Shown here: positions 8,775 through 17,162 of the stretch, piece after piece
Layout: the number at the start of each line of letters is the position of its first letter
How positions within the stretch are numbered: position 1 is the stretch's first letter
From: Fimbriimonadia bacterium
GTDB lineage: Bacteria > Armatimonadota > Fimbriimonadia > Fimbriimonadales > GBS-DC
Assembly: GCA_026129765.1 (NCBI GenBank)
Contig: JAHCHP010000006.1
Span: forward strand, 1 to 64,000
Reading direction: 5' to 3'
DNA: 64,000 bases
Notes under the pieces: generated by a model
Database searches by the model: none
Told to the model about the DNA's origin: nothing
Seen by the model: the letters and a program-made list of their open reading frames with translations, nothing else
Translations under genes and position numbers: made by a program

Positions 8775-11108
8775 ATGCGACTCAAATGGCTATTATCGGG
8801 AGCCTTGCTCTCACTTTCACTTGCGACTCTCTATGCCCAAACAACTTTTTCTTATCAGGGTTCCCTGCGCGACGGCGGTGTGCCTGCCAACGGCAACTAC
8901 GACTTCCTTTTCCGCCTGTTTGACGAGACCAACGCTGTCATCGGCGCGCCTGTCTTCGTCAATAACGTCGAAGTGCGCAACGGGCTATTCACCGTGAACC
9001 TGGATTTTGGCGCACTGTTCCCCGGCTTGGCGCGCTCCTTAGAAATCCGCCCTCGCCAAGACTTTGCTTCCAGCAACAATACCAGCACCTTAGGCAGTTT
9101 CCCCACGATTCTTGCCCCCCGCGTGAACATCCAGCGCACACCCTATGCTATTTTTGCGAACAACGCGGGCAGCGTGCCATGGAGCGGCATTACTGGGATT
9201 CCCGCCGGCTTTGGCGACGGTGTGGACAATGACACCACCTATTCTGCAGGCGCAGGGTTGCAGCTCGCTGGCACGACCTTTTCCATCGCGAATTTGGGCG
9301 TTACTAACACGATGATCGCCAACAACGCGGTGTCCAATGCCAAGATCAGCGATGTGGCGTGGAGCAAGATCACCGGCGCGCCCAGCAGTTTCCCGCCGAG
9401 TGGCGCGGCAGGCGGCGATTTGGGAGGCACTTATCCCAACCCGCAAGTCACGGGACTGACTTTGCCCATTTCTGAGACGGCTGCATCGGTTGGCACGCCT
9501 GCGTTCTGGATCACAAACTCAGCGGTTTCAGGTGTCGCCTGGGGCGGTGTGTTTCAGAGTGAAAGCCCTACAGGGGTTGGTGTGCTTGGTATTGGCAATT
9601 CATCGAGTGGCACGAACTACGCTGTTGTAGGAATCTCAAACAGCCCGGATGGCTGGGCAGGTTATTTCACCAACCGTGTCGGAGTTGGATCAGTCGCCAA
9701 TTCTCCACAAATCAGTTTCTCCGCGGCGGACGGCGATGTGACGCTCACTAACCCTCAAGGCTCTATTACCTTTGCTGCCACCAGCGGCGCAAACGCTCCG
9801 ATGATCCAGATGTTCGCTTCAGGAACTTTGAACGCGAACCGGATGGTGATCGCTCATTCGCCCACTTTCACTAACTATGGCTTGCAGTACCGTGACAGCG
9901 ACGACACCTTTCATTTCCTTTGGGCTGGCACATCCGTCCTTTCAATTGGTAATTTCATTGGTGTCGGAGTGGAATCGCCCGCATTCCGTCTCGATGTGCA
10001 GGGCAGAATGCGTATACGAGGCAACGATGCGGGCAGCTCTGCCGGATTATGGCTCTATAGCGATCCCAACGGCAATGACCGCGCCTTTATCGGTCTGGAA
10101 ACGGCGAATCTGGTGGGCTTATACGGTAATACTGGCGCAGGTTGGAGTTTGCGAATGAACACCACGAATGGGAATGTGGGCATAGGAACGACGCCCACTA
10201 ATGACAATAAACTTCGCGTCGCAGGCACAACCGCTGCGCCGACCGTTTTGATTACAGGAAACAACAATGATAATCTGGACAGTGTGCTTCGGATAGAGAA
10301 TCAGGCGAATGGTGGGCGGGGAATATTCGTTTCTATGCCGAATGGAAATTTCTGGCCCGGCATCACGGTAGCGCATGCGGGGAACGGTTGGGGCGGTTAT
10401 TTTTCATTGAATAGTTCCGCGAACATCTATGATGCGGTGCGAGGAATCACCAACGGCACCGCGCGCGGCGGCTACTTCACCGTGAGTAATAGCGCCAATA
10501 CGAGCGCAGCGTTGGAAGGAAGCACGAACGGCACCTCGGGAATAGGTGTGCGCGGCGAGGCGACTGCCAACACAGGCACAAACTACGGGGTTTATGGAAC
10601 CTCTGCGAGCGGCAGCGGCTGGGGTGTCTGGGCGCAAGGGCGGTTGGGCGCGAGCGGCACAAAGTCCTTCCGGATCGATCATCCCCAAGACCCAGAAAAC
10701 CGCTACCTGCTGCACTATTCCAGCGAGTCTCCCGAACCGATTAACTTCTACAGTGGGAACGTTGTGACGGATGCGCGCGGGTATGCGACCGTGACCCTGC
10801 CGAGCTGGTTTGAAGCCATCAATCGCGACTTTCGCTATCAACTGACAGTAATCGGCGATTTCGCGCAGGCAATTATCGCCGAGGAGATCAAAGGCAACCG
10901 GTTCGTGATTCGCACCGACAAGCCTCAGATCAAAGTTTCATGGCGCGTAGAAGCCGCGCGCAACGATCTGTGGGTTCAGCGGTACGGCGCGCCGGTCGTG
11001 GTGGAGAAGACAGGCGTTGAGAAGGGAACCTTGCTCCATCCTGAACTGTATGAACAACCTGCAGAGAAGGGGATTCGCTATCAGCCCCCGCCTCGCGAAG
11101 ATCGATAA
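8775..11108 (+). CDS. Secreted surface-fibre protein, paralogue 2
   Basis: A 777-residue secreted protein with leader (LKWLLSGALLSLSLATLYAQ) and an N-terminal module beginning TFSYQGSLRDGGVPANGNYD, homologous to the 3677 product. The middle is fibre-like with SIGNFIGVGVESPAFRLDV and GNVGIGTTP repeats. A block near residues 330-410 (NANRMVIAHSPTFTNYGLQY) is nearly identical to one in the 3677 product. The last about 150 residues (KSFRIDHPQDPENRYLLHY onward) form a different C-terminal domain, seen in many secreted fibre proteins and possibly a chaperone or attachment domain. RBS GGAGG lies 9 bases before the ATG. A strong terminator follows the stop. Confidence 0.7.
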   Translation: MRLKWLLSGALLSLSLATLYAQTTFSYQGSLRDGGVPANGNYDFLFRLFDETNAVIGAPVFVNNVEVRNGLFTVNLDFGALFPGLARSLEIRPRQDFASSNNTSTLGSFPTILAPRVNIQRTPYAIFANNAGSVPWSGITGIPAGFGDGVDNDTTYSAGAGLQLAGTTFSIANLGVTNTMIANNAVSNAKISDVAWSKITGAPSSFPPSGAAGGDLGGTYPNPQVTGLTLPISETAASVGTPAFWITNSAVSGVAWGGVFQSESPTGVGVLGIGNSSSGTNYAVVGISNSPDGWAGYFTNRVGVGSVANSPQISFSAADGDVTLTNPQGSITFAATSGANAPMIQMFASGTLNANRMVIAHSPTFTNYGLQYRDSDDTFHFLWAGTSVLSIGNFIGVGVESPAFRLDVQGRMRIRGNDAGSSAGLWLYSDPNGNDRAFIGLETANLVGLYGNTGAGWSLRMNTTNGNVGIGTTPTNDNKLRVAGTTAAPTVLITGNNNDNLDSVLRIENQANGGRGIFVSMPNGNFWPGITVAHAGNGWGGYFSLNSSANIYDAVRGITNGTARGGYFTVSNSANTSAALEGSTNGTSGIGVRGEATANTGTNYGVYGTSASGSGWGVWAQGRLGASGTKSFRIDHPQDPENRYLLHYSSESPEPINFYSGNVVTDARGYATVTLPSWFEAINRDFRYQLTVIGDFAQAIIAEEIKGNRFVIRTDKPQIKVSWRVEAARNDLWVQRYGAPVVVEKTGVEKGTLLHPELYEQPAEKGIRYQPPPREDR

Positions 11109-11116
11109 TCAGTTAG

Positions 11117-11165
11117 ACGGTTGGTTCTTTGGAGAATTGTCCCAAAGGACTAACCGTTTTTCTTT
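11117..11165 (+). terminator. Rho-independent terminator of fibre paralogue 2
   Basis: An imperfect 17-bp stem (ACGGTTGGTTCTTTGG paired with CCAAAGGACTAACCGT) is followed directly by TTTTTCTTT. It lies 9 bases after the stop codon at 11108. Confidence 0.8.
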
Positions 11166-11188
11166 GAAATCGTTGTATAATTTACATT

Positions 11189-11653
11189 GTGATGAAGCGA
11201 TTTTCTTTTGCCAGCTTGATGTTGTTGATGTTAGGGTGTTTTAACCTCTTGTCGGCATTGGGAACCTTTGTTCCCAGCTTTGTGAAAGACCGGGTGAACA
11301 AACAATTTATTCCGGTTTGGGAAAATCTGCTTTCGCCGTTGTCGGGAGGTCAACCGAGCGAGTCCGCAGTTCGAAACCTGGCGGTTATCTCGCAGTGGAT
11401 TATCGGCACTTGGGAACTGGTGATGGGATGTTTCTTAATCGCCGCCGCATTCCTGCCCGCGCGCCGAGTTCCGTTCAGCAACGTAGGGCTTGGGATGGCG
11501 CTTGCGATTTTTAGCGTGTTTACTTTTGTGACGTTTGGAACCCACGACGAGCGTTTGCCTCACTGGGATCAATATCCTCAGCTGATGATTTGGGTGGCGG
11601 CGGTTTGGATTGTGGTTCACCTGTCTGAAAGCGGGGACTCAAAATCAACATGA
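11189..11653 (+). CDS. Small four-helix membrane protein of unknown function
   Basis: A 154-residue protein with about four hydrophobic segments (residues 5-25, about 65-88, 95-118 and 128-148). The start could be GTG 11189 or the adjoining ATG 11192. No clear Shine-Dalgarno is visible, but TATAAT at 11176 lies only about 8 bases before the start, suggesting a leaderless or near-leaderless transcript. The topology resembles DoxX-like or other small integral membrane proteins, but no diagnostic motif was recognised. It stands alone between the terminator of the previous gene and a repeat-filled gap. Confidence 0.55.
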   Translation: MMKRFSFASLMLLMLGCFNLLSALGTFVPSFVKDRVNKQFIPVWENLLSPLSGGQPSESAVRNLAVISQWIIGTWELVMGCFLIAAAFLPARRVPFSNVGLGMALAIFSVFTFVTFGTHDERLPHWDQYPQLMIWVAAVWIVVHLSESGDSKST

Positions 11654-11685
11654 CAGATTAGTTGGTTAGGGAACGACATCAGGTA

Positions 11686-11905
11686 GAAAAGCAGACCCTT
11701 CGGCTACGCTCAGAGTGACAAATGGAGTGGCTCCTTCCCTTTGCTTACAGGGGCAGGCTGGGAAGGGGTTCTGTCATGCCAAGCATAGCCGAAGGGTCTG
11801 TTGTTTTTGGGCAGCCACAGAGGGCAGCCACAGAGGGCAGCCCTACGAGATGCCTCGCGCGTGGGAATGACGGAGGGGGGATTTTTCAAATCCCCCCTCC
11901 GCATT
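11686..11905. repeat. Repeat-filled intergenic gap with inverted arms and a strong hairpin
   Basis: Arms of the dispersed family face each other at 11689-11720 and 11772-11808. Next come two and a half copies of a 13-bp direct repeat CAGCCACAGAGGG (about 11814-11843). Then a perfect hairpin GGAGGGGGGATTT / AAATCCCCCCTCC at about 11873-11901 follows the minus-strand protease stop codon at 11915. It may act as terminator or mRNA 3' end for the protease, although a U-run is lacking on that side. No gene is seen in 11654-11914. Confidence 0.65.
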
Positions 11906-11914
11906 TCTTTAGCA

Positions 11915-14900
11915 CTACCCCTCTCTATTTAGTCGGGGCAACGAAAGATTCGGTCGCTCGCCAAAGTCGGGAAGGCGCGGCGGGTTCTCTTCCATCTGCT
12001 TCATCAACACCTCAATCGATGTGTCCAATTGCGGGTCGACCCCATTCGCGTAATCTTGCGGACGGTAATCCACGTCGATGTGGGGATCGGTTCCGTAATT
12101 TTCCACATTCCAGCCCACGTCCTGGAACCAGAAAGAATAACCGGGTTGGGTGGTGAGTCCGCCATCGACAAACAGCGAACGAGGCCAGATGCCAATCACG
12201 CCGCCCCAGGTGCGTTTGCCAATGAGCGTGCCAAGTTTCATCAACTTGAAACTATGCGAGAAGATGTCGCCATCGGAACCGGCGCGCTCATCCGTTACTG
12301 CCACCATCGGACCCATCACCGACTCGGTAGGATAAGGTTCTGGCGTTCCCCAGCGGCGAATGTCATAGCCAATACGTTTGCGCGCCAGTTTCTCCAGCAG
12401 CAGCTGCGACACATGTCCGCCGCCATTGTTGCGAACATCCACGACCATACAGGGATAAGCGACTTCGGCGAGAAAACTGCGATGAAACTCCGCATAGCCT
12501 CGCGCGCCCATATCGGGAATATGCACATAGCCTGCCTGTCCGTTGGTTTTCCGCCGGACATAATCGCGATTCGCGCAAACCCATTCTCGATAACGCGCCG
12601 TCATCTCTTGATTTAAGGTTTTTACCGTCGCTTCGCGCTTTTGCCCGCCTGCCTCTTGAATCGTGAGCTTCACCGCTTGTCCGGCGGTGTGGGTTAAGGC
12701 TTTACCGGGCGGGTAGGCTTTGCTAAGACGCCTGTCGTTAATCGCAATCAGGTAGTCACCGATCTGCGCATGAACGCCCGGTTCATTGAAGGGCGAATCG
12801 GCTTGGTCGTTCCAGGCGTCGCCGTTCACAATGTGGGTGATTTTGTATGCCTGCGCGGCTTCATCCCAGGCAAAATCCGCGCCTAAGAAACCTTGCGCAT
12901 AGTTGGGCGAAGTTCGGTAATCGCCTCCCATCTCATAGCAATGCGAAGTTCCCAATTCGCCTTGCATTTCCCACATCAGATCGGAGAATTCAGCGCGGGT
13001 AGAGACACGCTCCAACAGCGGGTAGTAACGCTGGTAGACGCGCTCCCAATCCACTTTGGACATATCCGCCACCCAGAAGTAATCCCGTTGCAAGCGCCAC
13101 GCTTCGCGGTACATTTGCTGCCACTCAGAGGTCGGAACCACCGAGCAGCGCGCGCGATTCAAATCGACCCATCCCGTCAATCGCGAGGCTTTATCGCTCG
13201 TTTCCTTCTCGTCCGGTTTTTCTCCTGCTTTTAAGACGCGCAGTCGTTTACCGGCGCGGTAAGCCATTGTTTTTCTGTCATGTGAGAGGATGAAATGAGA
13301 GATTCCTGTAATAATCTCTTCCGATTTTTGATTTTTGAAATCGTAAAGATGCAGGGTTCCCTTGGCTTCCACTTCATCCACCAAACCGTTTGTGTTCAAA
13401 CTGCTCTCTTGTGGAAAAGAGGATACCAGCATCTTCCCGTTGGGCAATCCCGCGATCTGTTGGTATTCGCCTTCGGGGAAGGGCAACGCGACAACCCGCT
13501 TGTGAATCTCATCGAAGTCGATCTCGACCGGTTTTGGCTTTGCGCCTGCTTCTTCGTTCCCTTCGGTTTTCTTTCCCTCTTCCGGCGGTGTTTCTATCCA
13601 GGATTGCGGCTCCGGCATCAGCGGATGCGGCGCATCTTTGCGCAGGGTCACCAGCATAGGGCGCATGGCGCGTGGGAAGCCCAAATCAAACTGCAGATGG
13701 TCATAAACCGGCGCGTATTCCCTGAAGGAGACGAAATAGAGATAGTTGCCTTCGGGGTCCCAATCGGGCATCAGGTCTTGGAATTCGGGCGGAGTTACGA
13801 TCCAATGCTCGCCTGTCGCGGGACGGCAGATTTTGAGCGAGCGCGTTCGTTCCGTTTCCGCGCAGTCATAGGCGATCCATTGACCATCGGGCGACCAAGA
13901 GAGGCTGTTGAGGAAGTGATGCTTGCTACGATCCAGTGTTTTGCTTTCGCCGGTGTTCAAATCGACCCACATCAATTCCATCCGGTGATTGATGAGGGCA
14001 ACCTGATCTTCCGTTGGCGAGACTTTCATCTCGTACACATGCCCAATGTCGATGGCATCCCAGTTTTTGGAAGGCGTATCGCTGCCTGGTTCGTGAACTT
14101 CGAGCCGCTCTTCGCCGCTCGCGTCCGAGATCGCGACAAAGCGTTTACCCTCTTTCAAATAGCGCAGCAGCCGGTAGCGAACCCCGTCCGATTCGCCAAA
14201 CTGGGTGACCGCGCCGTCCCAATTGCCCATGTGAAAAGGCTTGCCGCGAACCGTCAGCGCAAGCGAATGTCCTTGTGGGTGGAGGTCATAATCTTGCCAA
14301 TAATCTTCCGTGTCCACAAACTTGCGCTGGGTTTGGGTTCGGGGACTGTTCAAGGCGATAGGCACTTTTCTTTCTTGACCGCTCGCAACATCATAAAGGT
14401 AGATGTCTGCGCCCGCATGATAGACGATCTGTTTGCCGTCGGTGGACGGGAAGCGACAGTAATACTCTTCATGATGCGTGTGCCTTTGCAGGTCACTGCT
14501 GTCGGGCAGGCAAGAGTAGAGATTACCGATGCCTTCGTGGTCAGAGATGAAGTAGATTCGTTCGTTGATCCACATTGGCGCTGTCAGGTTGCCTGCGGCG
14601 GGCGTGAGCCTTTCAAAGTTGCCGTCGCCTGCGCGGTCGATCCAGAGCGCGCCGGCAGTGCCTCCCCGGTAGCGCTTCCAACGCGCCGGATCCAGGGTAT
14701 GGCGTCCCAACACTTTCGCGCCGTTCGGTCCGAACGAAAGATGGTTTGCGGGTCCCATTCGCATCTGCGTGGGTTCGCCGCCAGTGGGGTCAATGGTCCA
14801 AAGCCAAGTTTCGCGAATGGGTCGCCCCGCCGTGCTGGTATAGAGAATCTGTCCTTCGGGTGTCCATCCAATCACGGTTGTGAGCGCGCCATGATAAGTT

Positions 14901-15139
14901 AGCCGAGTCGCTTCACCGCCTGAAGCGGGCATCACATAGACTTCAGGATGACCCTCCTCCCGCGCGGTAAACGCCAGCCAGTTCCCATCGGGTGAAAAGG
15001 CAGGGCGGCTCGCTTCCGATAGGCTGACTGTCAGTCGTCTTGCGCTCCCTCCTTCCTTGCTCACGCTCCAAATATCATCTTCACATACAAAGGCGATCGC
15101 ATCATTGCTGATCGCTGGAAAACGGTAATAGCCTTGCAT
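11915..15139 (-). CDS. Tricorn-type serine protease
   Basis: A 1074-residue homologue of tricorn protease, the large cytoplasmic peptidase that trims proteasome or Clp products. There is no signal peptide. N-terminal TolB/WD40-like propeller blades (residues about 1-320) and a second propeller (about 320-650) are followed by the C1 helical domain, a PDZ domain (about 770-850) and an S41-like C2 catalytic core. The full catalytic tetrad can be placed: Ser732-His733 (in ELGTSHCYEMGG), Ser955 (in ERAGSDGDIF) and Glu1013 (in VENYGTD). The Ser955-Glu1013 distance is 58, the same as Ser965-Glu1023 of the Thermoplasma enzyme. It starts at ATG 15139 and forms a single-gene unit on the minus strand. 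Confidence 0.9.
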   Translation of the reverse strand: MQGYYRFPAISNDAIAFVCEDDIWSVSKEGGSARRLTVSLSEASRPAFSPDGNWLAFTAREEGHPEVYVMPASGGEATRLTYHGALTTVIGWTPEGQILYTSTAGRPIRETWLWTIDPTGGEPTQMRMGPANHLSFGPNGAKVLGRHTLDPARWKRYRGGTAGALWIDRAGDGNFERLTPAAGNLTAPMWINERIYFISDHEGIGNLYSCLPDSSDLQRHTHHEEYYCRFPSTDGKQIVYHAGADIYLYDVASGQERKVPIALNSPRTQTQRKFVDTEDYWQDYDLHPQGHSLALTVRGKPFHMGNWDGAVTQFGESDGVRYRLLRYLKEGKRFVAISDASGEERLEVHEPGSDTPSKNWDAIDIGHVYEMKVSPTEDQVALINHRMELMWVDLNTGESKTLDRSKHHFLNSLSWSPDGQWIAYDCAETERTRSLKICRPATGEHWIVTPPEFQDLMPDWDPEGNYLYFVSFREYAPVYDHLQFDLGFPRAMRPMLVTLRKDAPHPLMPEPQSWIETPPEEGKKTEGNEEAGAKPKPVEIDFDEIHKRVVALPFPEGEYQQIAGLPNGKMLVSSFPQESSLNTNGLVDEVEAKGTLHLYDFKNQKSEEIITGISHFILSHDRKTMAYRAGKRLRVLKAGEKPDEKETSDKASRLTGWVDLNRARCSVVPTSEWQQMYREAWRLQRDYFWVADMSKVDWERVYQRYYPLLERVSTRAEFSDLMWEMQGELGTSHCYEMGGDYRTSPNYAQGFLGADFAWDEAAQAYKITHIVNGDAWNDQADSPFNEPGVHAQIGDYLIAINDRRLSKAYPPGKALTHTAGQAVKLTIQEAGGQKREATVKTLNQEMTARYREWVCANRDYVRRKTNGQAGYVHIPDMGARGYAEFHRSFLAEVAYPCMVVDVRNNGGGHVSQLLLEKLARKRIGYDIRRWGTPEPYPTESVMGPMVAVTDERAGSDGDIFSHSFKLMKLGTLIGKRTWGGVIGIWPRSLFVDGGLTTQPGYSFWFQDVGWNVENYGTDPHIDVDYRPQDYANGVDPQLDTSIEVLMKQMEENPPRLPDFGERPNLSLPRLNREG

Positions 15140-15190
15140 AATGAGTAAGATTATACCGCTTTAAGGCGAAAATACAATATTTTAGGCAGT

Positions 15191-15228
15191 TTTTGTCCGG
15201 TTTTGTCCTGCTGTGGAGTCTATATAAG
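15191..15228 (+). promoter_or_regulatory. Promoter region of the PEP-CTERM gene
   Basis: TATAAG at 15223-15228 is a plausible -10. Upstream, TTTTGTCC occurs twice in tandem (15191 and 15201, 10-bp period). The second copy lies at the expected -35 distance (16 bp), so the pair may be a -35 element plus an activator half-site. Confidence 0.4.
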
Positions 15229-15292
15229 TGTGCAATGAGAACAAGAGGTTCTTTTTTCACATGAACGATCTAACCTAAGGAGGGCTACTCAA

Positions 15293-16093
15293 TTGTTTAG
15301 CTCAAAATCGAAATTCGTAGTCTCAACAGCTGTTGCTTTTTTGTTCGCCGCCTATGGCGCGAACGCGCAAGTCTCTTTAACCGATGGAAATGCTTACGCT
15401 GAAATCGACCCCGACTTCGGCGGTGGCATGTACACTTTTGAAGTCGATGGCATCGATCAACTTTACCAGCAGTGGTTCTGGTACCGATATGACGGCATGC
15501 AGGATGAAATGGCTATCAACAACCTCTCGGCTCCGACCGTGAACCAAATCGCTCCCAACATCGCCGGTATCAGCTACAATGACGGCACTTTGAAGGTAGA
15601 GGTTTTTTACCTGTTGACCGGAGGCACTGCGGGTAGCGGTACCGCCGACATCGCTGAGTCGATTCGTATTACCAACGTATCGGGCAGCCCACTTAATCTC
15701 TCTTTCTTCCAATACTCGGACTTTGATCTGATGGCAAACAGCCAAGGCGACAGCGTGACTCGCGAGAATGCGAATACGATTCGCCAGAGCAAGGGACCGG
15801 TCACCGCTTCGGAAGTGGTTTCTACTCCCGCGGCGAATCACTGGGAAATCGGCGGTTTTCCCTCCATCATCTCCAAGTTCTTTGATGGTTCCGCTACTAC
15901 CCTCAGCGACAGCGGTTCTCCCTTCGGACCGGGCGACGGCACGTTTGCCTGGCAGTGGGATCGAACTTTGGGCGTGAACGGCTCCTTCTTGATTAGCAAA
16001 GACAAGCGAATCGAGGGTGTGCCGGAGCCTGCCAGTATGATCGCTTTAGGCACCGGTTTAGTGGGTCTTGCTCTGCGACGCCGCCGCAAATAA
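15293..16093 (+). CDS. PEP-CTERM sorting-domain protein
   Basis: A 266-residue exported protein with an N-terminal signal peptide (STAVAFLFAAYGANAQ) and a C-terminal PEP-CTERM sorting signal: VPEPAS, a hydrophobic helix (MIALGTGLVGLAL) and the basic tail RRRRK. This signal is recognised by exosortase EpsH, which is not in this window. The body is beta-rich, without known catalytic motifs. The start is TTG 15293, chosen because the strong RBS AAGGAGG (15277-15283) lies 9 bases upstream and the next in-frame starts would remove the signal peptide. A strong terminator follows. Probably a surface or matrix protein. Confidence 0.85.
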   Translation: MFSSKSKFVVSTAVAFLFAAYGANAQVSLTDGNAYAEIDPDFGGGMYTFEVDGIDQLYQQWFWYRYDGMQDEMAINNLSAPTVNQIAPNIAGISYNDGTLKVEVFYLLTGGTAGSGTADIAESIRITNVSGSPLNLSFFQYSDFDLMANSQGDSVTRENANTIRQSKGPVTASEVVSTPAANHWEIGGFPSIISKFFDGSATTLSDSGSPFGPGDGTFAWQWDRTLGVNGSFLISKDKRIEGVPEPASMIALGTGLVGLALRRRRK

Positions 16094-16120
16094 GCCTCAT
16101 CACCATCAAGTGAAATACGA

Positions 16121-16163
16121 CAACGCGCCTGCCTTACATCAACAGCAGGCGCGTTGTGTTTTT
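16121..16163 (+). terminator. Rho-independent terminator of the PEP-CTERM gene
   Basis: A perfect 12-bp stem CAACGCGCCTGC / GCAGGCGCGTTG with a 12-base loop is followed by TGTTTTT. It lies 28 bases after the stop. Confidence 0.85.
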
Positions 16164-16180
16164 ATGGTTTTCAATCTTTG

Positions 16181-16404
16181 AAAAGCAGACCCTTCGGCTG
16201 CGCTCAGGGTGACAGGCTTGTAGAGGCGCGCCTGCATGTAAGGTGTCTCAAAACTGCCCGTCAACCGATTTCTTGCCCCCGAATGAATTCAAGGGCTACC
16301 CCAAAGAAGCCTGCTCAAGCAGGCTCAACAGCAGGTTCGGGTCACTATTACGCAGCCCGTTTTAACGGGCTTGGTCTTCATCAGACCCCGAATTCATTCG
16401 GGGG
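16181..16404. repeat. Composite repeat block overlapping the 3' end of the MobA-like gene
   Basis: The left part is an arm of the dispersed family (16181-16214). The right part is a separate element bounded by inverted ends CCCCCGAATGAATTC (about 16276) and GAATTCATTCGGGGG (about 16389). Inside it are two small palindromes, AAGCCTGCTCAAGCAGGCT (16309-16327) and AGCCCGTTTTAACGGGCT (about 16354). The right end runs into the coding sequence of the minus-strand gene that ends at 16362. Confidence 0.7.
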
Positions 16405-17162
16405 AGGGAAAGAGCACTGTGAGACTCTTCCACCTGCAGCCAATGTTCTAAGCGGTCAATATCGGTTCCCACGCTGGCATAGGGGCTGAAAATCGCTTTC
16501 ACAGGCGCGCCCACCAAACGCCCCACCCGCGCCTCTATCGCGCGAACCGAGAGCAGTCCCGCAGAAACCGCCTGCGCCAGCAAGAAACGAAGGAGCAGCC
16601 CTAAACCGATTTGTGAAGCGAGCTTCGCTGGTTGTTTTCGGGCATCATAGAGCGCGCGAAGCCGGGGCAACTGCTGCAGAGCGATTTCTCGCCGGACCCA
16701 AAACAGGTTGCCGCCCGTCAATGCGCCCTCTTTCAAGCGGACTGCCGTGCGCTTCATCTGCGGAAACTCGCGCTGACACACTTCTACCGGCACTACCGCA
16801 TAGGCAATTGCCGCGCCGCTTTGCGCTGACTCGCGTAGGAAATGTGAGACTGCCTCAGAAGTAAGGAACGGCACATCGACCGTGACAAACAACACCGATT
16901 CGCTGCGGGTTTGCTCCAGTCCCAAGCGCACATTGCTCATCAGATCCTCTCCGGGTGTCAGCACGCGATACCCATCGCCCGTAGGCGCGTTCCCGATGAG
17001 CCAAATGTCGCCAATGCCCTCTGCGTCTTGAACCGCCTTCAGAACCCGCTGGTACATCGGGATCCCTTTGACTGGAACCATCGCGCGAGACTCCGCGCCG
17101 CTTGCCGACTGCCACTCCGAATCTAATACGCCTCCCGCCAAAATGACCACGTCTGACTTCAT
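16362..17162 (-). CDS. MobA-like NTP transferase domain protein
   Basis: A 266-residue glycosyltransferase-A-fold nucleotidyltransferase of the MobA/IspD-like NTP_transf_3 group. The N terminus VVILAGGVLDSEW carries the LAGG nucleotide-binding signature, though the usual GxSxRMG continuation is degenerate. FVTVDVPFL (about residues 92-100) supplies the metal-binding Asp. Proteins of this kind transfer a nucleotide to a sugar phosphate, molybdopterin or a similar acceptor; the acceptor here cannot be told. Its ATG overlaps the stop of the upstream MFS gene (ATGA), so the two are translationally coupled. The last about 12 residues are encoded within a dispersed repeat, suggesting that an inserted repeat replaced the original C terminus. 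Confidence 0.7.
   Translation of the reverse strand: MKSDVVILAGGVLDSEWQSASGAESRAMVPVKGIPMYQRVLKAVQDAEGIGDIWLIGNAPTGDGYRVLTPGEDLMSNVRLGLEQTRSESVLFVTVDVPFLTSEAVSHFLRESAQSGAAIAYAVVPVEVCQREFPQMKRTAVRLKEGALTGGNLFWVRREIALQQLPRLRALYDARKQPAKLASQIGLGLLLRFLLAQAVSAGLLSVRAIEARVGRLVGAPVKAIFSPYASVGTDIDRLEHWLQVEESHSALSLPRMNSGSDEDQAR

Noticed and set aside
3677..11108. Prophage tail-fibre cluster
   Set aside because: The GNVGIGT-type repeats recall tail fibres, but the proteins have Sec signal peptides and no structural, lysis or integrase genes are near.
13295..14902. Long plus-strand open frame of 535 codons
   Set aside because: It lies entirely antisense to the tricorn protease, has Arg/His/Phe-rich composition with no domain, signal peptide or RBS, and is a shadow of a high-GC third-position gene.
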